From contig NC_057788.1 in the NCBI RefSeq assembly GCF_014905175.1, positions 11,539,446-11,603,445 on the forward strand: a stretch of DNA of 64,000 bases, in the 5' to 3' direction. The DNA comes from Aphidius gifuensis (Eukaryota; Arthropoda; Insecta; Hymenoptera; Braconidae). The first letter of the stretch is position 1, and the number at the start of each line of letters is the position of its first letter. Under the pieces are notes generated by a model. It was not told where the DNA came from. It worked only from the letters and a program-made list of their open reading frames with translations, and did not search any database. Positions 57,301 through 64,000 of this stretch are shown piece after piece. A program made the translations under genes and the position numbers.

Positions 57301-57835
57301 ATTATATTAATTTGTGCTCCATGTTTTAATAATACCTCAACAACAGCATCATTTTCTGAACAACAAGCTCTGTGTAAAGGTGTCAACCATTTAATATCTT
57401 TTGAATTCACTCCAGCTCCAGCCAGTATCAAACAATCTACAATATTTGCATCACCTCTAAAATAAATACAAAAATTATGAAAAATTATTAAATTTAAGTT
57501 TATTTATTTATCAAATATTTACGTGAATGCTGCAGCATGAAGAAGTGTTCGTTGTTCATCATCTTGCCAATGAATATCTTCTCCTTGTTCTAGGAGAATC
57601 TGTATTTCTTGGATTGCACCAAGAAATATTGCTTGGAGCAACGGAGGCTGTGTGATGAAAAAAAAAAAATAAAAACAAATTTATTAATTTTTTTATATTA
57701 AAATTTATCATTTTTCGAATGTTAAGTTTTGTAACATCAACATTGATGTAACCTCGAAATTTATAATTATTAACAATTGTAAAAAAAAATATAAAAAAAT
57801 ACAATTACCTCGTCGGCAATTTCTCGTATTTTCAT
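54353..57835 (-). CDS. ANKRD28: PP6 regulatory ankyrin-repeat subunit (ANKRD28/44/52 type)
   Basis: Four exons: 57835-57809, 57647-57523, 57456-54563 and 54465-54353; 1052 aa, practically the family length (human ANKRD28 1053). The protein is a long solenoid of about 26-28 ankyrin repeats acting as a scaffold subunit of serine/threonine phosphatase 6 with PPP6R proteins. Seen: repeats from residue about 10 (PPLLQAIFLGAIQEIQILLE, TLLHAAAF) to about 1000 (QKTPLHLAARNGLVGVTRRL). Signature blocks include KWLTPLHRAC, TPLHMTAIHGRFTRSKSLLD and DGLTPALACAPNPAVAKCLA. The acidic-Ser tail SQHSSDSEFY matches the end style of the family. Insects usually have one gene where vertebrates have three, so A, B and C subunits cannot be told apart. 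Exon 1 (MKIREIADE) is only 27 nt and is the least certain part. Confidence 0.94.
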
Positions 57836-58684
57836 GATAAATTTTATACAACATTCGTTGTACGCAATTAATTACTCAATTGAAATATATATCACAGTAT
57901 AATTTTAAAGTTTAAGATGATTAAACAAGCTCAATGATAATAAAAAGCTGTTAGCTGTCATTCGCGGCTACCGACGAATTTTTCGCAACTAAATAATATA
58001 CATATACACATATATGTATATATAGGAGATTCCACTTTAAATCACCAACTACCGATTTATTTTCTCAAGATATTTTTTTTTATTTAATTCGTTTTAATAA
58101 CTTAATATGCATCGGTATTTTATGTAAAAGATTTTTGTCTAAAAGTTATCTGGCTCTTCTTTCACTAATATTTTTATTTATTTATTCGCAACATTGAAAA
58201 CAAAAAACAAAGCTTTGACGTGAAATTATCATGTTATTGTTTTCTTTTTTGATGTTTAAATGTGTACAACTCATTTCAAGTTCATCCGCAACCTCGTGAC
58301 TCTTTTTGGCATTTGCATAGATAGCCTTGAACTTTAAAATGAAAAAAAAAAAACAAACAAAACAATAATTGCAAGCAACCCGCTAAGAATAAATATAGAC
58401 ATGTAGTTTAGGACTTTAGGAAAAACACGTCATTATAAGCTAATTATACTCATCGCAAAATCTAAAAAAAATCAAACGGCCTTTCTCTTTGAGTTATGTA
58501 TAAATATATACAAAGTTTAATATTTATTAATAATATTATGCAAAAAATAAAAATCAAAAATACGAATGTCGTGAATACTGAATAGCATTAACTTAATGCT
58601 GACCGACAAACGGTAAACTAGAAAAGTAAAGTGCTATATGTATCCACTATCGTCAAATTTCCGCCAGTTTCCGACTAGTGTAAA
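57836..58684. other. Upstream region of the ankyrin gene
   Basis: 5' flank of the ankyrin-repeat gene; a GC-richer stretch at 57948-57985 may be the promoter. The rest is AT-rich without recognisable features. Confidence 0.5.
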
Positions 58685-59287
58685 CAGGGATGGGCCTATA
58701 TTGTGATTTGTGATTTGTAAGTTTTTTTTTTATCATATAATTTTTTTTAGCTACATCTTTTCCTTAGCTACTGCTTGTCCTTAGCCATTTATTTATTTAA
58801 CAAATAAAATACATGTAATAAAGAATAAAAATGTCCAAGGATAAGCAGTGGCTAAAGAAAAAATGTAGCTAAGAAGTTAATGTTACCAAAAAAACTATGT
58901 TTTAAGCTCCAATAATTCCTTAGCTACATATTTACCATAGCTACTGCTTTTCCTTGGACATTTATATTTTTTAAATATAAAATACATGTAATTCATTTAT
59001 AAAGAATTAAAATGTCCAAGGATAAGCATTAGCTAAGGAAAAGATGTAGCTAAGGAATTAATGTTGCCAAAAAAATTATGTTCTAAGCTCCATTCATTCC
59101 TTAGGTACTGCTTGTCCTGAATATTTTACATCAATTCCTAAGCTCCCGGGATTGTAATTCATTTTGGTTACTTTTGATGATAGTTCCAAGTTTTACCGTT
59201 AGAGAAAGATGTTTTATACAAATGGATAAAACTACGGATGTTTAAAACTATGTTTTATATATTATGTTTTATACATGCCCATCGCTG
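58685..59287. mobile_element. hAT-like MITE
   Basis: Ends CAGGGATGGGC (58685) and GCCCATCGCTG (59287). Candidate 8-bp target duplication AGTGTAAA (58677-58684) and AGTGTATT (59288-59295), 6 of 8 matching. The interior has several alternating inverted units of GTCCAAGGATAAGCAGT, AGCTAAGGAA and TAGCTACATCTTTTCC. No coding sequence. Confidence 0.7.
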
Positions 59288-59331
59288 AGTGTATTTAAGT
59301 ATAAAACCCATTGTAATTTACAAATAATATA

Positions 59332-59585
59332 AGGTGCTTTCTTTTGGGTGTTTATTTTTTTTCCTGTTTATTTTCGAGCATGCGCAGTTAAATGCGCAGT
59401 CGGCAAAAAGTCAGATTGCAACAGCGTAGGACATAAGGAGCTGGATCAGCCATGTCTTAATTCTTATTTTTTAAGAATTATTTGTTTCGACGCCACTGCT
59501 CTCTTCTCAATTTTGCATGACATACGCATGTGCATGATCATGCGCATTGGAGTGAAAAAAAATAAACACCCAAAAGAAAGCACCA
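59332..59585. mobile_element. AGGTGCTTTC-family MITE, complete
   Basis: Complete 254-bp copy with target duplication ATA (59329-59331 and 59586-59588). Very similar to 33878-34131. The open frames at 59348-59830 and 59617-59805 are translations of this and the following repeat. Confidence 0.85.
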
Positions 59586-59586
59586 A

Positions 59587-59783
59587 TAGAGTGAAACCGT
59601 CAGAAGTTCACGAGGTATGTTATGCGCATGCGCGAATATTGATGCACACAGAAACAAATTGTATGTCTGTGTGTACAAGAATTATGAGTGGGAGAATGAA
59701 GCTGTTACACAGATATATTGCCTTTGTGTGCTTCCATATTCGCGCATATACATATGGTTTCTTCTTCTGCCGGTTTCACTCTA
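59587..59783. repeat. Foldback element with TAGAGTGAAACCG ends
   Basis: TAGAGTGAAACCGTCAGAAG at 59587 and its inverted form CTTCTGCCGGTTTCACTCTA at 59783, with ATATTCGCGCAT-type blocks also repeated in inverted orientation inside. Non-coding. Confidence 0.7.
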
Positions 59784-60211
59784 CACCCAGTTTATTACAT
59801 CGTAAGTTACACGGCTCGCGCACATCGTAGTGAAAGGTCTGGGGTCCGTTCAAAAACTCTTATTTTTTCGGATCTTTAAGATGATGGTGATTCAGCCCAG
59901 CAAATTGCTAATAATCTAAATTAGATTAGGTGTGTTCGATGGGTCGTCTCCACTGAAATAAAATAAGAATGGAAGCTAAACTCTCGCGTCAAAAGTGTCG
60001 CCGAGAGAGAAACGAATTGGGTGTATTCTTGTCCTTGTCGGTACAGTCGCGTCAACTAAAACTGGTTGAGACTACTGAAAAATAATGAAACTTCTATATC
60101 GTGTGGTACTAGTTTTTTTTGACGTGACTATACAAGATTCAATGTGCGCATGCGTGAGTGAGAGAAAAATACGCCCAAATGTTGCTATCTCTGGCGACAC
60201 TCCCGTGCATT
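59784..60211. other. Intergenic DNA, no gene seen
   Basis: GC content is slightly higher than the surroundings. It may contain an unrecognised repeat (GGTCCGTTCAAAAACTCTTA at 59840 recurs in part near 61170), but no ends could be defined. Confidence 0.4.
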
Positions 60212-60446
60212 AGGTGCTTTCTTTTGTGTATTTATTTTTCTCTCTATCCATTTTCACGCATGCGCAATCGAATGCGCAGTCAGCAAAAAGTCAGTTTGCA
60301 ACAGCGTAAGACATGAGAGGCTGATTCAGTCATGTTTTAGTTCTTATTTTTCAAGAACTATTTGTTCGACGCCACTGTTCTCTCTTTAAGTTAGCATAAC
60401 ATGCGCATGGAAGTGAAAAAAAATAAATACACGAAAGAAAGCACCT
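60212..60446. mobile_element. AGGTGCTTTC-family MITE, complete
   Basis: Complete copy. Flanks ATT (60209-60211) and TTT (60447-60449) fit an imperfect 3-bp duplication. Confidence 0.8.
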
Positions 60447-60500
60447 TTTGTGTATTTATTTTTTTCCTATTAGTTGCTTTCTTTCACAAAAATCTTGTAG

Positions 60501-60763
60501 TGGAGCTCCAGATGAACGCCATCTGTTGGAATAAAGAGCGTCATCTGTGGGCAAATGTACAAATGTGATTTTGAAAATAGAAAATGGCTGAGCATTGGCG
60601 TCAACTCTGTTTTCCCGGTTATCTGGTCGACCGACAACTATAACAAATAAATAACAGAGTTGACGCCAATGCTCAGCCATTTTCTATTTTGAAAATCACA
60701 TTTGTACATTTGCTCACAGATGACGCTTTCTGATCTAATAGATGGCGTTTATCTGGAGCTCCA
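60501..60763. repeat. Large foldback with about 110-bp arms
   Basis: Left arm 60501-60611 (TGGAGCTCCAGATGAACGCC to GCGTCAACTCTGTT) and right arm 60650-60763 (its inverted copy), with a loop of about 40 bp. It is very well conserved between arms, so probably recent. The open frame at 60456-60680 is an artefact of the arm. Confidence 0.88.
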
Positions 60764-60924
60764 GCACCCGTATTCAGAGGATGTTCTCATTAGGGCGTTT
60801 TTTTCCGATGGTGGCGTTTGCGAAGCTTTTCTATGCGAAATCTATATAAAAAAATTTTCTCAAGCGCCATCAGCGGAAAAAAACAGCCCTAATGAGAACA
60901 ATTTTGCCCCGTGAATACGGGTGC
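60764..60924. repeat. CACAGGGC-family foldback MITE
   Basis: GCACCCGTATTCAGAGG at the left and CCGTGAATACGGGTGC at the right; the core reads TAGGGCGTTTTTTTCC. Diverged from the copies at 45-47 kb. Confidence 0.8.
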
Positions 60925-61198
60925 AGTAGAAGATTTTTGTGAAAGAAAGCAACTATTTATTTTCGCGCATGGGCAGTTGAATGTGCAGTCAGCGAAAAGT
61001 TGATTTGCAACAGCGTAGGACATGAAGGGCCATGTTTTACTTCATATTTTTCAAGATCTACTCGTCCAACGCCATTGTTCTCTTCTCAAGTTTGTATGAT
61101 CATGTGCATTAAAGTGAAAAAAAATAAATACACAAAAGAAAGCACCTGTTGGCTAAGCATAAGAGTTCGGGGGTCCGTTCAGAAAAGAATTGAAAAAA

Positions 61199-61340
61199 AC
61201 CAGAAACTTAGAAAAAATGAAGAAGTTCGAACCCGGTCCTTTTGCTTACCGGGCAAACGTCTTGACCTCTAGACCCTGTGGTTTCTTATTTTTTCTAAGT
61301 TTCATCAAGTCAACTCCGACGTCCTTTTATTCGTCAATTC
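61199..61340 (-). repeat. Second copy of the tRNA-like inverted-repeat unit
   Basis: Same layout as 46436-46604, with GAAACTTAGAAAAAATGAAG at the left and its complement at the right. The tRNA-like core has lost about 14 bp including most of the B box. Followed, as at 46605, by a CACAGGGC-type copy (about 61351-61497). Confidence 0.65.
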
Positions 61341-61350
61341 ATTTTTTTAA

Positions 61351-61497
61351 AAATTAAGACAAAATTTAGGGCTTTTTTTTGCCACTGATGGCGCTTGTCA
61401 AATTTTTTTTTTATAGATTTCACATACAAAAGCTTCACAAGCGCCACCAGTGGGCGAAAAAGGCCTAAATTGTAATACCCTGTGAATACGAATGCTG
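61351..61497. repeat. CACAGGGC-family foldback MITE, left end degraded
   Basis: Core AATTTAGGGCTTTTTTTTGC at the left and CCCTGTGAATACGAATGC at the right. The left outer end is lost. Confidence 0.7.
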
Positions 61498-62152
61498 AAA
61501 GATTCAAAAAATTTTCGGACAACAGTTTTATGCAAACTACTCGTCCGATTTACTTGAAATTCAATATTTAGATATCTAGTTCAGCTATCTGATTGTACAG
61601 ATTATTTTTGTACCCAATCTTGTTTTTCAGGTATTCTTCGAACGCTCCTCAGCTACTGCGCGTATGCGTAGTCATGATGCGCAAAAAAAAAAAATGTTAA
61701 AGAACTTACTGTAAATCAACGGTCAAATGTACGGAATTGTCGGATGAAAACTCATCACTAAATCAATACAATTATTTTAAAAAAAAATACGTTACCAAGT
61801 CTGTGACATTGTGTATTGAAGGAGAAAAAAATTAATTGGATTACCTAATTAAATAATCATTAACAATCAATAGATCAATTGAGGTAAATAGAAATTTATA
61901 ATTATAACAATTACACTTATGAAATAATCACGTTTATCAATTATATTTTACCATGTTTATGACATTCAATATTAGTTGGCTTTAAATATAATTTTATTGA
62001 TGTCGATTTTACTGGTAAATCATCAACCTTTAGTTCTATATTTTGGAATAGATTTTTTTTTTATGGTTATTTTGAGCTATTTTCTTTTAGTTGTATTACA
62101 TTTAAATTCATAGTTATTGTTTTAATATATATATTTTTAGAGTTTACTTAGA
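61498..62152. other. Upstream region of the right-edge F-box/LRR gene
   Basis: Bases 61690-62150 are homologous, inverted, to 16330-16790 upstream of the paralogue at 14348-16286, ending in a likely 5' UTR splice acceptor (TTTTTAG at about 62140). No other gene is seen. Confidence 0.5.
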
Positions 62153-64000
62153 ATGAGTGTAAAAAGAATATGTATTGGGAAATACCAGCAAATTTCTGAT
62201 GATGGTGATAAGGATCAAAAAGTTGTCATTAATTCACTGGATTGGTACTCATTAGCGAAAATCATTATGCTGCTGCCAATAGCAGGAAGGATAGACATGG
62301 AAAAAGGTATAAATTAGTTTCAGAATAAAGTTTTTTTTTTTTTTTTTTTTTTTTGTGAATATAGGATATCAATGTTTTATTATTAATGTTTTTAATCTGA
62401 TACGTTTTATTTTAGTTTGTACCAAATGGAAAGAGGCATGTCAACTAGCTTGGTATGACATTAAAAAATACAAATGTGAATTATCAATTGGACGCTCTTA
62501 TGATAACCGTTTGTTGACACAACAATACGTCGAGAAAATATTATTAATGTGTGGTATTTATTTGAACGAATTGTCTCTCTCAGATGTTTGCAAAGCAAGT
62601 ATTATGCCATTTGTTGGTGATCACTGTAAAAATTTAACAAGTCTTGAATGTGAATTTGATGACAATTCATTAACTAATAATGCTCATCACTTTGTCCAAG
62701 CATTCACACAGCTGGATAAACTAAGAAGCATTAAAATAATAGTAAAACATGATAACGATAATAAAACATTTAATTTATTTGAAATAATCAATAGTCTTCC
62801 AAAAGAAATTAATCAAATTCATTTATTTTCTAAACTTCGGACGAGCCAAAAACAGACAGTTTCTATGGTAAGTTGTTATTGAATACCAACTATAGTTGTT
62901 TATCACCAGGGACAAACATTACTATCAATCAAATAAATACAATTATTAAATCAACTTTCTATTATTTTCAGACTTTTGTAAAATTTAAAAATCTGCAAAA
63001 ACTGACCTTACATGGCTTCCGTTTAGACGACATAATTCTTCAAGAGATAGAGGAAAAAACAACACTTGTTCATCTTAACATCCAACTACATGATTCACAC
63101 AAAGAGCTTTCTCTATTTAATAAACTCGTTAATTTGGAATATATTGACCTAACAAGGGGTCCGACTGGGAGTATGTATTTGAATAGTCTCTCGACAAAAG
63201 TACTTAATACTATTTTTTGTACATGCAAAAATCTAAAACATTTTGATATTTCATATGGTTCCTATGCTGTAGCTAGAATTCCTTTGGAAAAATGGATAAA
63301 CTTCCAAAACTTAGAATATCTTGGTATTTCTTGTCAGATAACGCCTGACTTGGCAAATACAATTGTTGAATATTGCAAGAATTTGAAATACTTGAGAATA
63401 AATAATCTTGATTGCATTATGAATAAAACTGCTTTAAAAAAATTAACAGAGTTGGAAAATCTTGAATGTCTCATATTGCTTGTTTACATTAAACTTAGTG
63501 AGGAATCAATCATTTCAATTGCAAACAATTGTAAAAAACTTAAACGTTTAGAAATTCCTTATTGCACTATCGTACCATCTATTGATGGGGACCCACTTTC
63601 TTCTCCATCTATTCTTGATGAGATATCGAAATTGCAATATCTTGAGCATCTAAAATTGTGTGTGGCAAAAAATCTCGAAGATAGTACAATTATTGCTATT
63701 GCCAATAATTGTAAATACCTAAACATTTTAGAAATCCAAGGTTGCAAAGCTGTTACTGAACCAGCTCTCGTTGCTTTAACAAACTTGGAAAATTTACAAA
63801 AACTAAACGTTAGCTTTCTTGATATAATCACGGACAGCTTCATTATCAAATTAAAAGGATTAAAAGAATTGCATTGTGATGGTTGCAAGAAACTTACTAA
63901 TGCTGGTATTATTCAATTTATAAAAAATAATCCAAATCTTGAAGTCATTGATGTCTGCCGTATAGATAAAATTACAATTGAATTGATTACTGATGCTGAT
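62153..64000 (+). CDS. F-box/leucine-rich-repeat protein (FBXL-like), cut by the window edge
   Basis: Exons 62153-62306, 62416-62867 and 62972 to beyond 64000. 545 codons are visible, all open. Exon 1 opens MSVKRICIGKYQQISDDGDK, is one codon shorter than the paralogues, and carries LDWYSLAKIIMLLPIAGRID. Exon 2 (VCTKWKEACQLAWYDIKKYK, then LSIGRSYDNRLLTQQYVEKI) is nearly the same as in the gene at 14348-16286. Exon 3 starts TFVKFKNLQKLTLHGFRLDD and has the central LRR block LSEESIISIANNCKKLKRLE, the insert VPSIDGDPLSSPS, and LTNAGIIQFIKNNPNLEVID near the edge. About 30-35 codons should remain outside. Same presumed role as SCF ubiquitin-ligase receptor, substrate unknown. The intron 1 acceptor side holds an unusually long T run (62329-62354). 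Confidence 0.87.

Larger units (their letters stand above)
60472..60954. mobile_element. AGTTGCTTTC-ended element with nested foldbacks
   Basis: Ends AGTTGCTTTCTTTCACAAAA and its inverted copy (25-28 bp). Target duplication ATT on both sides. It contains 60501-60763 and 60764-60924 head to tail and little else, so its own body is only about 55 bp. Confidence 0.82.
60447..61148. mobile_element. AGGTGCTTTC-family MITE containing a three-level nest
   Basis: The copy lacks its first few bases at the left and ends AGAAAGCACCT near 61148. At its ATT site (60469-60471 and 60955-60957) the related element 60472-60954 is inserted. Confidence 0.8.

Noticed and set aside
59348..59830. Open frame of 160 codons
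   Set aside because: It runs through a MITE and the neighbouring foldback, with no domain and no splice support.
60456..60680. 74-codon minus-strand frame
   Set aside because: It lies in one arm of the 60501-60763 foldback; the other arm does not keep it open.

Overview
This is a very AT-rich piece of an insect nuclear genome. Genes are split by short GT-AG introns (about 50-110 bp), there are no operons, and the intergenic DNA is full of small DNA transposons. The conserved genes are single-copy animal housekeeping genes. A parasitoid wasp (Hymenoptera, perhaps an aphid-attacking braconid) is my best guess, from base composition and the expanded leucine-rich-repeat family, but the sequence alone does not prove it.

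There are two kinds of gene territory. Housekeeping block 1 (about 23.4-32.9 kb) holds EDC4/Ge-1 (-), a tRNA-Phe (-), a TP53BP1 homologue (+) and syntaxin-18 (-). Housekeeping block 2 (about 51.1-57.8 kb) holds CCDC25 (+), QTRT1 (-) and an ANKRD28/44/52-type ankyrin protein (-). A ten-exon, apparently lineage-specific immunoglobulin-like membrane protein (+) lies at 19.1-21.8 kb. A 5S rRNA gene (+) is at 37.7 kb, with a truncated twin about 1.07 kb upstream.

Around these blocks is a dispersed F-box/leucine-rich-repeat (FBXL-like) family with a fixed three-exon structure. There are three complete genes (14.3-16.3 kb -, 42.3-44.2 kb -, 48.3-50.2 kb +) and a fourth that runs off the right edge (62.2-64.0 kb +). 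There are also a full-length pseudogene (3.5-6.1 kb +), a pseudogene broken in two around a lipase-like pseudogene (38.2-40.4 kb -), and a 130-bp captured fragment (47.4 kb). Introns, UTRs and about 450 bp of upstream DNA are shared between some copies, so whole gene units were copied, in both orientations.

The rest is a museum of non-autonomous DNA elements. There is a TTAA-target family, one member of which interrupts the first F-box pseudogene exactly. A 3.1-kb hAT-like element has GTCTCG arrays at its ends and a 2-kb TA-flanked element inside it. Other groups are hAT-like elements with CAG(A/T)GTTGGG-type ends, a large MITE family beginning AGGTGCTTTC (3-bp target duplications, about ten copies), several near-perfect foldbacks, and a tRNA-like sequence carried inside an inverted repeat. 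Nesting reaches three levels at 60.4-61.1 kb.

I see no CRISPR array, prokaryotic signature or intact transposase. The most unusual content is the F-box/LRR cluster with its transposon-written history, the nested GTCTCG element, the interrupted 5S duplication and the orphan Ig-like gene.
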